A stretch of DNA of 64,000 nt from Ditylenchus dipsaci (lineage: Eukaryota > Nematoda > Chromadorea > Rhabditida > Anguinidae), in assembly GCA_004194705.1 (NCBI GenBank), contig SADC01001303.1:62001-126000 (forward strand). Direction: 5' to 3'. A program made the position numbers and the translations under genes. This document shows positions 45,643 through 56,493 of this stretch, piece by piece (within the stretch, counting starts at the first letter, position 1; the number at the start of each line of letters is the position of its first letter). The notes beneath the pieces are model-generated. The model was not told the DNA's origin. It searched no databases and was given only the letters and a program-made list of their open reading frames with translations.

Positions 45643-46073
45643 CAGTCAACTCTCGATATAGTGTAGCCCTAAGTTCGTTCCCGCCTTGGGTCCGACACTT
45701 TTTTTTACCTCGATTTTTGAAGTCTTTTGCCAAATATGATTCGTCAGTCTAGTGCGAAATATCGCAGGGATTCCGATTTTGCCAGTCGTTTTTGTAAAGG
45801 GCAAAAGTTTTGCCGAAAAGACCGCGCCTCTCGATATAGTGTAGCCTTATTTTGAAAAAACCACTACACTATATCGAGAGGCGCGGGTCTTTTCGGCAAA
45901 ACTTTTGCCTTTTACAAAAACGACTGGCAATATCGGAATCTCTGCGATATTCGCACTAGACTCACGAATCATATTGGCAAAAGACTTCAAAAATCGAGGT
46001 AAAAAAAGTGTCGGACCCAAGGCTTTTGGAACTACACTATATCGAGGTTGACTGTACACTATATCGAGAGTTG
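45643..46073. mobile_element. TA-flanked foldback element (CAGTCAACTCTCGATATA)
   Basis: Long inverted arms (CAGTCAACTCTCGATATAGT, then GGTCCGACACTTTTTTT, TTTTGCCAAATATGATTCG and GCAAAAGTTTTGCCGAAAAG) meet near 45850. TA occurs at 45641-45642 and 46074-46075. Relatives: fragments near 215-400, 4173-4246 and 39795-39850. Confidence 0.82.
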
Positions 46074-46104
46074 ACTGTAACTGAAAACGGCCCTGTTTTT
46101 ATTA

Positions 46105-46346
46105 CCGTAGATTTCTAATAGAGCCCCCCCTCTAATAGATCCCCCTCAAAGTTCAAGTGGTCTGAGAATCGTGTTTTCATTTACTGTTTGAGGTGTGTAA
46201 AAGTGCCCGCGAGGGATTTCAAAATCTAACAGGCACTTTTACACAGCTCAAACAGTAAATGAAAACGGAAGTTTCAGACCACTTGAAGTTTGAAAAATTG
46301 CATGCTTCTAATAGAGCCCCCCGTGGCTCTATTAGAGGAATTACGG
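46105..46346. mobile_element. pogo-type MITE with inner palindrome
   Basis: TA-flanked (46103-46104 and 46347-46348), ends CCGTAGATTTCTAATAGAGC and GCTCTATTAGAGGAATTACG. The interior is a second palindrome (CAAGTGGTCTGAGAATCG...). It directly follows the element at 45643-46073. Confidence 0.78.
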
Positions 46347-46348
46347 TA

Positions 46349-47002
46349 TTTGCTAAAATTTTCGGGCTGCAGAATTTATAAGGTTGTATTAAAATTACGA
46401 CCTTTTTTTTGCAAATAGCTTATCCTGGCATTGCCTTTTTATATTTGTGTTTGTGTTGTTTTTAACAAATGAAATTGTTCATGAATTCTCGTCCTTATTA
46501 TCACCACAACAATAAAATAAAGAGCTAACATGACGCATTTGATAATTCTTCCCAATTCACCTGACAAACCGATAGTGCAACTTGACCCACACAAACTTAT
46601 CCTGGCATACCGTCCTCATGCTTGGCCGCACGTGTTTTTCTCTCGTGTGTTCCACAATTTTGCTTATTCCAGTCCACAACTAATAGGGGAGAAATGTAGC
46701 ACAAAATACACACCACCTATAGAAGCGTTTGGTTGACGTTCTGGACACACGAAGCCGACACTAATTGTGAAATAGTGTGTGAAGAGCAGAAAAAGAAGTG
46801 ATTTCCTTTTTTTATTCATTTCAAAACAAAAAAGAGAGCAATTGATTGATTGACCGACGTCAAATTTTGTGTTTGTGTGTTTTAAATTTGTTGTAAAGAG
46901 TGTTTTACCCTTTGTTCAGTCCCTTTTTGCCTGACTTGCGCAGATAAGATTGTAAATTAGTCTTTGCGGGTCATTTTTTGGAGTAGTCAGTAATATTGCT
47001 TT
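46349..47002. promoter_or_regulatory. Upstream region of ATG18/WIPI
   Basis: No repeat or convincing gene is seen here. It precedes the WIPI start and probably holds its promoter and leader. The 68-residue frame at 46530 lacks coding character. Confidence 0.3.
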
Positions 47003-50000
47003 GTGAATGATCCACTTATGTCACTGTTTTACTCAGAGCAAAGCCCAAGTAGTAGTGGCGCCGCTGTGCAACCAGTGGATAACCAGGAGGACAATAACTG
47101 CTATAGTCAACGGTTCACGAATGCATTCACAAGTCTAACCGACTTGGGAATGCAATATTTCACTGAGATGATTGCACCCAAAACAGGTCTTTTATTTTAC
47201 TACTTACTTTATTTCATTATTACATTGCCTTTTTGCTTTAATATTCGGGCAATCTTATAAATTATTGATATTACTGATATTACTAATACAATTTTTCTTC
47301 TTCTTCAGAAGACTCAACCATGGAGAAAAAGAGATATTATGCGTTTCATTCAACCAGGACTGCAGGTAATATTGCTATAATAAATTTTGGTGTTTTATAA
47401 ATGATGATACTTTGGCACTTATTTAGCTGGGGAGGCGCATTTTTCACTTATTGGAAAATCATGTTTAAATAACTCTTTAGTAACTTTTATGTGCTTAAAT
47501 CGATAAGAAAGTTATTTTCTAACACTTTTTCACATAAAAATTGATTTTTGAAAAAAAAAATTTGACTAAAATTTAACTTTTTGCCTTAGGGACCAAGGTG
47601 AATCACCTTGTACTAAGGTATTCTACCCCGTTTCGGTCACTGGAACTGGGCAAAAATAGTCTCTAAATGCATTTTTGTTCAAGTGTCTTGCTCGGAACTA
47701 TGTCTAAGGTAAGTGAGTGCGCGCATCTCTAACCAACCAAGCCCCCTGCGCCCCTTCCAGCTAAATAAGTTCCGATACTTTTCCCATAAAATACTGATCG
47801 AGCTTGATTTTTTTGAACTTTTTGCAGTGGTAAAAAGATTCTCTGAAAAAGTAACAAATATGTTAGGACGTTTGAAATTTTAAAATATCCATTGGTACGA
47901 TTTGAATTGGTCTCAAAATTTCAACGCTGAAGTATGTACAAATTATGTTTGGATAGAAATGTGAACAGGCCTAAATTTTGGAAGCCGGCCCATATCAGGC
48001 TCGCAGAAATTCGGATCATGCAGACTCGGACTGCTCGATCCAAGTACCGTATTCTCTCTAATAGACCGACACCCTCTAATAAACCGACACCCCTACTTTG
48101 AGGGTCCGTATCTCAGTCCACAGAAAAAATTTACATCGCTGTTAATTGCGTTTTCTTAGCTCCCACGAGCTCTATCGATTCCGCTTTTTCGATTTTGGAT
48201 TTTCACCCGAAAATGTCGAGTTCGACCCAAAATTTTCACGATTTTTGAAGGGTTGAAAAATAAACCGACATGTCGGCCTATTAGAGAGAATACGGTATGG
48301 TGTATAACCCAGCTTGTTCTTCTTTTAGGCTAGCCCTGGGTGGCGCCGTAAAAAATTTGGCTAAATTAAAATTGTTTAATTTATTATCTAGATTTTTGTA
48401 AAATTTGATTAGTACAAAAACATTTTAGTTGCTTGGCAGTAGGGCACGAGGATGGCTACAATTTTTTATTCATTGCGCTCAATAGACCGTTTGGAAAAAC
48501 TGTTTGAAGGAAAAGGTTGCTTCCAAACACAAACTTTATTTTTCCCAATCCACCTGTATGTTTGTTGTAGTGCCTGAGCGAGCATGTATTGTGGAACGTC
48601 TCTACCTCAGCTCCCTCATCACAATTGTGTCGATGAAGAGCACTCGCAAGCTCCAGGTCTACCATTCAATCAAAGAGAACGAGATTTGCTGTCATACTTA
48701 TGCCAGTGCCATCCTAGCTGTCCGCATGAACCGAAAGGTTGGTGCTCGATTCAGTTTTTGTCAAAAATATCAATTAAATTTCACAGAGGGTTGTGGTCTG
48801 CCTTGAGGACTCTATTCACATACACAATGTCAGAGACATGAGAGTAAGTTAATTATAAATTTATGTCAGGTCGATTCGTTCTGAGGTCACTTTTAGCCAA
48901 TTTAAAGGGGCATACCAGTGCGTTACACTGAAATTAATTCGCGGACCAGCAATTTCTTTCTCTCATGACTGTTTTCTACAAGCGTCCTAACTGATCCGAC
49001 TAAAGTTTTCTGCTTACTTTATGAAAGTAGAATAATGACATAAATATCAGAATTGACATGAAACGAGTGGAAACAAAGACAATTTTTTAAAAATAGCTAG
49101 TCCACGCAGTAATTTGCAGTGTAAGGCGCTGGTAAACCCCTTTAAGGTCAAATTGAGCTGAAGTCAATTTGATTTTTTCAATAAAAATGAATAAGAGAAC
49201 ACAGGGCTCAAGGCCTTTATTTTTTTCCGAATCGAAAAATATCTTGTCGACCTCGAAATTTCGGGTTCTTTTTCGGGGTCCTTTTCCATTATTGGGACCT
49301 CCTCTTAGGATATCTGCAACAATACATGCCCTAACATTTAAATGCCCATAAAATGATAAAAATAATTTTTTTAAATGCTGCTTATGGATTATATTCCAAA
49401 AATATTGGAGGTCCCGATAATGGAAAAGAATCAATCAATTTGTCGACCTCGAGATTTTGAGGTCCTTAGTACCGTATTTTATCTAATTGCCTCCGTATCT
49501 AATAAGACCCCCCTTGACTTTAAGATATTGGATCTCTGATAAACCTTTTTCGAGCTGTTCTTCTTTTTGCTGCTCTTTCTACCGATTCTGTTTTTTAGAT
49601 TTTGTATTTCTCTTAAAATCTCGAAATGGACCCTCCCCTTTCTAGAGGTCGATAGAAAAATAAGCGTTAACGGCAGCAATTAGAAAATACGTTAATTCAG
49701 AAATGTCCACTAATAAGGCTTTAGGCAGTTTAAAAAATTTTCAACATTAAATTTGTGAAGTCATTAATTTCAGCTAATACACATGATCAAAGACAGTCCC
49801 TCCAACCCACAAGGTATAATGGACCTGTCGAATGATGAGAGTGCTTGCTACCTGGCCTTCCAAACTCATCCTCCACTGGTCATGTGATGGTTTATGATGC
49901 AGGTAATGCTGAATTTTTCCAATTCCTTCTTCATATATTTTTGTTGATTTAGAAGACATCAAACCCCTGTGCAATATAAGCGCACACGCTGGTGCCTTAG

Positions 50001-51928
50001 CAGCTGTCCGCTTCAATCCAGATGGCACTAAACTGGCCACTGCTTCTGACAAAGGCACAGTCATCCGTGTATTCGGTGTTCCCAACGGTGAACGTTTGTT
50101 TGAGTTCACTCGTGGAGTCAAACGGTGAGTTTTTTATCTAAAAAAAACCTTTGAAATTTAATAGTCCAATATATTGGTTTTTTTCAGATGTGTAAGTATC
50201 AGCTCCCTGGCATTCAGTGTGGACTCCAAGTATTTGTGCCTGTCTAGCAACACCGAGACCATACACGTCTTTGCTCTGGTCAAACCGGATACTCCTCAGG
50301 AACAGACCAAGTAAGAATTTTCATAAAAAGATCAAGACAAACTTGCCCAACTTCACTACATCTAAATTTTTGTAAATATATTTTTTTATTGCAGACAGGA
50401 TGATTTGTCACAAGAAGGAATCGGGGCTTGGGTCAATCCACTGACCAGCTTTTTCTCCAACAAGCATCTGCCTACCTGCCCACTCACATGAATGAACTGA
50501 TGTTGCGGGAGAAGTCGGTGGCCACTGCTCGTCTTCCAATCGCAGGCACTCGCACTGTGGTAGCTATGCCCAGGTAATTACTCTATTATAACACCCCTCC
50601 ACTGCGCCAGATCGTGACCCTGGTTCTGTTTCTTAGATGTTTGATAGATACATTTGAGTCCATCCTCCGACATGATTCCGAGTAAGACACTTAGTCAAAA
50701 TGCATTTAGAGTCCATTTTGCCTAGCTCCAGTGACCAAAACGGGGCAGAACACTTCCATATAAGCCGGTCTACCCTGATTCCTCAATGCGAAAAGTCAAA
50801 TTTTGGTTGAACATTAAAAAAATATTTTTTATTGTTTTGAACGCCTAAAACATGTTTAGACATTCAAAAAAAAGCTAGGTTTTGGCTCTGTTAAAATAAT
50901 GTACTCCACTTCTCAATAACCACATTGCCCAAACATCTCTATCTGTTAAAATCCAATCCATTCAGGGTAAACAACATAGACTATCTACTAGTAGCAAGTG
51001 CAGATGGCTATCTATTTTGCTACACTCTGGACACCGATGGAGGGGAGTGCACTCTCATGCGCCAATACAGAATCGGGCCACATTCTGTGCAAAGTGAAGA
51101 GGAGTCTATGGGCACAGCCATACCCATCAGTACTCGGAGTAGTGGCCCTCCACAGCTCCATCCTACAACACCTGGACTCTCGGTTAGTTGCATACCATTG
51201 ATCTGTTGAAACTAGGAAAAAATCGGAACGGAAATCGGAACTCAGAGATTTTCAAAATGGAAATTTCTGAAAAAATTAAAAGACAAATTCTAAAAAAATT
51301 AAAATTTTTGATTCTCGGCTAATTTTTTCAAAAATTGAAAAGGTACTGAAATCAAATTCGAAGATCTAAATTTCGACGTATCCTTGTTGCACAGATATTT
51401 TTTTGAAATCTACAAATATAAATTTTCAGGACCTAGACAACTTCTCCAAGTCTCCATCTCCCACCCAACCGAGCATTGCTAGTCTGCGAAGTGGAGGTGG
51501 TCCCCCCGTGCACCATGCTAGTGGTGGAGGGTCCTCCTCCTCTTCCCAACAGTCTCTGTCTCAGTCGCCTCCAGCTGCAGCAGCTGCTGCCAAACCAGTG
51601 CCTCCACCTATTCCTCCAGCACCAAGAAGCGTGGCACACCCCAGTGATTCCATCTTCAGCACCAACTGGACGTGGCAAGGGCAACAGCTCTGGAACCGAA
51701 AGGAAGACCAGCACCAACCCGTTTGATATGGACGAACCACTGGGTTTGATCGGAGGCTCGCCGTCTCCAGTCAAGAAGGGTGGTACTACTACTGCTACTA
51801 CCAAGACTAGTCAACTCAAGAAGGACAGTGATAGTGATGGAGATGGTCTAGTAGACATAAGCCCTCCCGCCGATTTGAATGACATGGACGAGTTTCCGCC
51901 ATTGAACCATTTGAGTGAAGCTATGTAA
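47003..51928 (+). CDS. ATG18: WIPI1/2-type PROPPIN (ATG18)
   Basis: WD-repeat propeller that binds PI3P/PI(3,5)P2 and recruits the lipidation machinery to phagophores (family knowledge). Exons: 47003-47186, 47309-47365, 48429-48515, 48571-48737, 48787-48843, 49774-49902, 49953-50124, 50188-50310, 50395-50573, 50966-51182 and 51430-51928. Key blocks: [90 protein letters not shown]. The lipid-binding FRRG motif reads FTRG. The Ser/Pro/Asp-rich tail ends [18 protein letters not shown]. Four one-base homopolymer shifts (47326 A, 48462 extra T, 49860 C, 50462 A) and one unresolved shift near 51660 break the frame. All sit in conserved text, so I read them as assembly errors. The unresolved tail shift leaves the C-terminus less certain. 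Confidence 0.93.
47620..47765. repeat. GGTATGCATGC-family foldback fragment in ATG18 intron 2
   Basis: Half copy with TTTCGGTCACTGGAACTGGG, ATGTCTAAGGTAAGTGAGTG and GCGCGCATC. A related half copy in opposite orientation lies at 50640-50745 in intron 9 of the same gene. Confidence 0.65.
48047..48295. mobile_element. pogo-type MITE in ATG18 intron 2
   Basis: 249 bp, TA at 48045-48046 and 48296-48297, ends CCGTATTCTCTCTAATAGAC and ATTAGAGAGAATACGG. The interior GGGTTGAAAAATAAACCGAC follows the family. Confidence 0.87.
49472..49692. mobile_element. pogo-type MITE in ATG18 intron 5
   Basis: 221 bp, left TA at 49470-49471 with CCGTATTTTATCTAATTGCC, right GCAATTAGAAAATACG then TTA. The interior reads GAAAAATAAGCGTTAACGGC. 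Confidence 0.75.
50640..50745. repeat. GGTATGCATGC-family fragment in ATG18 intron 9
   Basis: CGACATGATTCCGAGTAAGA and AAAATGCATTTAGAGTCCAT match the family's right arm, inverse to the 47620 fragment. Confidence 0.6.
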
Positions 51929-52197
51929 GCTGAGAATGCAAACTACTTAATTTTGTTGGAATTATGTGTAAATTTTTTTATATTTGTTGTAAAGAGCGGT
52001 GCATGTCGCGATATACTCGATAAAATGTGGTTTATGAAGTCTTAGGTTTTTTTAACTCGGCCAAGGTGCAGTTAATTTTTTTGTTGACTTTTGTTAGTGA
52101 ACATGCGGTTTTAAGGATCCGTACAGAATTAAAGCGGAAAAATCAAATTCTAACATTGCAAATTTTGTATGGGCAAATTCACAATTTTCACCAAATA

Positions 52198-52416
52198 CAG
52201 TATTTCCTCCAAAAGAGGTCCATTCTCTGATTTTGGTACACAACCCTTAAGCATGTAACCAGTTTAATTGCAGCGCATCTCACTGGATAGAATTTGAGTG
52301 TTAGCATCACAGTGGATGATCCACAAAAAGTAGGAAAAAATCCAATGCCACAAACACGGTTTTTAATTACGGGGTTCCAGATCTAAAGGCTGCCGATCTA
52401 TTACATAAAAATACGG
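52198..52416. mobile_element. pogo-type MITE downstream of ATG18
   Basis: TA at 52196-52197 and 52417-52418, ends CAGTATTTCCTCCAAAAGAG and AAAAATACGG. A diverged copy of 219 bp. Confidence 0.6.
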
Positions 52417-52506
52417 TATTTGGTCCTGAGAAAACTAACTACTCAAGTTTGGATTATGAAGAACACAAAATAGATAGAATTTAGAATTAAAGGCTCATTG
52501 TAGTCC

Positions 52507-52860
52507 TACCTGCACGGGCGCCAGGCAAAATTTCGCCATTTTTGGCCGAGAGCGTCGGGCGCCCTCTTTCATGCCGGCGCCCTATTTGTCGGCGCCCAGC
52601 TCTGGTAGCCGCAGCATTAATGGATTTTTTAATTATTTTTTCGGGTTATTAAAGTTTTAAATTATGTTTTTTTACTATTTTTGTTATACCATGGTGGCGA
52701 AAAAGAAACATTTTAGGTTAAGCACATATCGTAAACCCCAGCGCCGCCTTTTTCGGGACGCCGGCGCCAGCGCAAATTTTCAAGGGTTGTCCGGAACCGA
52801 TTTTAGAAAGGCCCAGCCCCGGGTTGGTGCCCGGATCCGATTTTTTTGAGTGTGCAGGTA
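52507..52860. repeat. GC-rich GGCGCC palindrome cluster
   Basis: Inverted CCTGCACGGGCGCC/GGTGCCCGGATCCG and CCTACCTGCAC/GTGCAGGTATAATTG ends enclose several GGCGCC words, in sharp contrast with the AT-rich surroundings. Probably a small foldback element. Confidence 0.55.
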
Positions 52861-53453
52861 TAATTGTAGTACTTAAAAATAGCTTTGCAAAAATTTACTT
52901 TCCACTCTTCTGAAATAGTGAAAAAAGTTAGCAAAAAGTGACATGTGGCTAGAGGGATTCGAACCTGAGAGCTTTTAGATCAAACACAGAGTATATCTTG
53001 ATGTAAACGGTGCCATGGCATTTCGTCCAAAATTCAGTTCGTCCAAAGTCAGTTCGTCCAAAATATAGATCGTCCAAAATTCAATTCGTCCAAAGACAAT
53101 TCGTCCAAAATTCAATTCGTCCAAAAGTCAGTTCGTCCAAAAGCCAATTCGTCCAAAATGCATTTCGTCCAAAATGCAATTCGTCCAAATTTCAACATGA
53201 TGAAGTATGGCAGTATCTCTATTGATCCACTTCCACCTGCGTACCGATATGTAGGCACTGCCTAATAATATCACCTGACCATTTCTCCTTAAGTCACCCA
53301 AGTACCACGTCTTTCGGACTACGACTTCAACACCCTTTTGATCAAGATTTGATTGAGACATTAATCCGATTATTGTTGTCATTTATGCTTACATATTTTC
53401 GATTCATAGTTTCTATTGGTAAATAAATTGGTTTTTAGCAGTTGAAAGCAAGC

Positions 53454-54563
53454 ATGGCTATCGGCAAAAATAAGAAGATAAGCAAGAAGGGAAATAAGAA
53501 GAAGGTGGTTGATCCCTTCACCCGAAAGTAAGCTTTTATGCGACAGGAAGGTTTTCTTAGTTATGTTTCTTGCTGTTTTAGGGAGTGGTACGATGTCAAA
53601 GCTCCGGCTATGTTCACGAACCGCACCATTGGGAAGACATTCGTCAACAAGTCTCAGGGAACAAGTAAATTGCATTTCCATTTCACCTTTTAATTGATTG
53701 TTTCAGAGATCGCCAGTGACTTCCTGAAGGGGCGCATCTATGAGTAAGCCTCAAGTTATCATCTGATCACCTAGGATGTTCTTTATCTTTAGGGTCTCAC
53801 TTGCCGATCTCAACAATTCCGAGTCCGATTTCAGAAAGTTCCGCCTGATCTGCGAGGATGTGCAAGGAAAGATGTGCTTGACCAACTTCCACGGGATGAG
53901 CTTTACTCGTGACAAGATCTGCTCCATCGTCAAAAAGTGGCATGTGTGTTTGTTGCCTACGCTTTGTCCGTTTTGTTGTATACCAAGCTTTAGACCTTGA
54001 TTGAAGCTCATGTTGATGTGAAGACCACTGATGGATATCTTCTGCGCCTATTCTGCATTGGATTCACCAAGAGATCTGACAATCAAGTGAAGAAGACCAG
54101 GTTAGTATTCCTCAAGTTATTTCAGAAGGTATTACCCTTGTTTCAGCTATGCCAAGTCGTCGCATGTTCGCGCTATCCGTGCCAAGATGGTCGAAATCAT
54201 GCAGAAAGAGGTCTTTTTTATTTCTCTCGTCGTCATATGACTGATTTGACATTTTAGGTTGCTTCGAGTGACCTTCGTGAAGTGTGCAACAAGCTGATTC
54301 CGGATTCCATTGGCAAGGACATTGAGAAATCGTGTTTCCGAATCTATCCTCTGCAAGACGTCTATATTCGCAAGCTTAAGATCATCAAGATGCCGAAGTT
54401 CGAAATGGGCAAGCTGTTGGAAATGCATGGCGCGACTGCTGGTGCCATCACTTTCGGAAATGGCGAGATAACCTATCGTCCAGATGCCTATGAGCCGCCT
54501 GTGCAGGCTAGTGTCTCGTATCTTGATGATATTAAATTGTCTGTTCTCGTTATTTGGCAATAA
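53454..54563 (+). CDS. RPS3A: 40S ribosomal protein S3a (eS1)
   Basis: Core protein of the small ribosomal subunit. Exons: 53454-53527, 53582-53664, 53707-53743, 53793-53943, 53994-54100, 54147-54210 and 54258-54563, all GT/AG and in phase, giving 273 residues against about 264 in human. Conserved blocks: [83 protein letters not shown] and [11 protein letters not shown]. The protein continues about 15 residues past the usual ...SV end ([15 protein letters not shown]). Unlike its neighbours it shows no frameshift. ATG follows a TTTTTAG acceptor by 16 bases, suggesting trans-splicing. The whole gene lies inside a transposon-like unit with a 9-bp target duplication, so it may be a mobile duplicate. 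Whether it is the only copy cannot be seen here. Confidence 0.97.
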
Positions 54564-55009
54564 ATTACGTTGTTTGATTTTTGTGCTTTTAACTGTAAAT
54601 GACATTCTGTCAAATTAGCTGGGTGTGATGCATGATTTCCCGACAAATAATTTGCGACAAAGGAAGGAGAAAGATATTTTGTATTAGCCAAAACGAGCCC
54701 AAACCACCCCAAATATCTTGATCCCGTTCAAATCACCACAAAAAAAGTTTAACTATTCTAACTGACTTGTTTAGGATGTAGTTGGGGTCATTTAAATAAT
54801 TTTGGCTGGTTCGGGGTGATTATAGTTTCATTGGAGTGATTTGAAGCGATTTTAGTTCTAGCGGTTTTAGTTTAGTTGGTTGAGACCACAGTCCTCACTG
54901 CGGACTTCACTGCGGACCTGTGACCTATTAAGAGACAATTCACCTGAGATCTATTTACCTCGAGTCCAAAATCCCATGTCACAGAGATGAAAAACCAATG
55001 AAAACGGTT

Positions 55010-55265
55010 TTTGGGGTTTACTGAAGGGTGGACAATTTTTTGCGAAAAAACGGTCGAGCTAATCAAAATCGCACTGTGACGGGATGAATCGCTCAGAATC
55101 TGACCACCGAACATTGCAAACTACTGCGAACCGTCCTAAGCAGTAGTTTTAGGATAGCTTCGGATATTCGGTAGTATTCTGAGCGATTCACCCGATCTCA
55201 TTGCGATTCTGGTTCGCTATATCTTTTTTTCGCAAAAAACGACTGTCCACATTTAGTAAACTCCC
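55010..55265. repeat. Foldback inside the rps3a unit
   Basis: Arms TTTTTTGCGAAAAAACGGTC, AATCGCACTGTGACGGGATG and AATCGCTCAGAATCTGACCA are mirrored around a turn near 55140. A nested MITE-like insertion; non-coding. Confidence 0.72.
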
Positions 55266-55583
55266 AAAACTAGATTTATTTTGGCTATGGGCCACTCTGG
55301 CACAGGTTTCTGAGCGGTTGAAGTTATGCTGTCATCGTTGAAATGGTTCTCTCGCAAAAATTTTGATTTGAAATAAAAATTTGGACGAATTGAATTTTGG
55401 ACGAACTGCATTTGGACGAACTGCATTTTGGACGAATTGCATTTGGACGAATTGCATTTTGGACGAAATGCATTTTGGACGAATTGACTTTTGGACGAAC
55501 TGAATTTTGGACGAATTGTCTTTGGACGAATTGACTTTGGACGAACTGAATTTTGGACGAAATGCCATGGCACCGATGTAAAC

Positions 55584-56490
55584 CACATTTTCAGTTGTAT
55601 TTTTGAGAAATTCACTTGTAACTTCATAATGTGTATATTTTCAGCTGATTGGGGCTTTAGATTTTATTCAAAACTGTCTTGATGAACTAATAATTGTGTA
55701 AAAATTAAAAAAATCTGGTTTGGCTGTTACTCAAAATGTTGCACACATCCTTTTTCCGTATGTTTGTCTGCTCTTTTGATGCCTTTTTCCCTGTAGACCT
55801 TTGTAAAAGTAAAAAATGTTTTCGATTGAGCGCCTTTTTGGAAACTCTTTCAATAATATTTGATTTCTACTTTGATGGCGTTTTCGTGTTGTAGCAGCTG
55901 TGCAAGATGAATCAGCATCGCTGGGAAGCAAAAATTTGCGAGCCAAAAATCTATGCTTGTAATTTTGTTGCTGTTTTGATGAATAATCTTGATTGTAAAT
56001 GTATATTTGTGCCACTTGTACAAATTTTTGCTTTTCAGCAATGTATAAAAGTTTTTTGGATTTATTTGGATCAGTTTTTGGATCAGTAGTAGCTTCTACA
56101 ATTAAAAATTGATTTGAAGTCAACAACTTTTGCCTCTATTAATCAAGGCTTTGTATATTTAGCTCTGAAAAGCCAGAAATTTTCAAGGTTTATGGGCAAG
56201 ATTGCTTTGGTGGAAAGATCTGGATAATGTGAGCAACACTTTTGCGAGAAATATTGTTGGAAATTAACTTTTGGAGTACCAACTTCTCAGAATAACATGA
56301 ACAACCAGGTGGCATCATCAGTCGAGTCCACCCCGACCAGACGGAAAAGTAGGATTTTTAGGCCTTTTTATTCTAATGAAAATAGTTGTTGATTGTTTGG
56401 CACTAGTGCTTTTGTCTGTTTTTTTTCATTTATTTGAACTCGTGCCTTTTTGGATGGTATTTTTTCTGGCCATATTTGAATAGGCTGTAA
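55584..56490. other. Intergenic; 131-residue minus-strand frame of doubtful value
   Basis: A minus-strand reading frame at 55731-56126 (Lys/Gln/Ser-rich) is the longest here but shows no motif and no splice or start context that convinces me. Nothing else is recognised. Confidence 0.3.
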
Positions 56491-56493
56491 GTA

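Larger units (their letters stand above)
53009..55574. mobile_element. MULE-like tandem-repeat-TIR unit carrying an rps3a gene
   Basis: Both ends read GGTGCCATGGCATTTCGTCC in inverse. Inside each are arrays of TTCGTCCAAAATTCAA words (53024-53192) and their complement (55378-55563). The flanks GATGTAAAC at 53000-53008 and 55575-55583 are a perfect 9-bp target duplication. The interior holds a complete intron-containing ribosomal protein S3a gene and a foldback at about 55010-55265. There is no transposase. The simplest reading is one non-autonomous Mutator-like unit that moved with a captured host gene at DNA level, like plant Pack-MULEs. Confidence 0.88.

Noticed and set aside
53010..55627. 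FVQNSIRPK-type repetitive frames on both sides of rps3a
   Set aside because: Translation of the TTCGTCCAAAATTCAA arrays of the mobile unit.
55731..56126. 131-residue minus-strand frame as a gene
   Set aside because: Compositionally biased, no motif, no supporting splice or start context.
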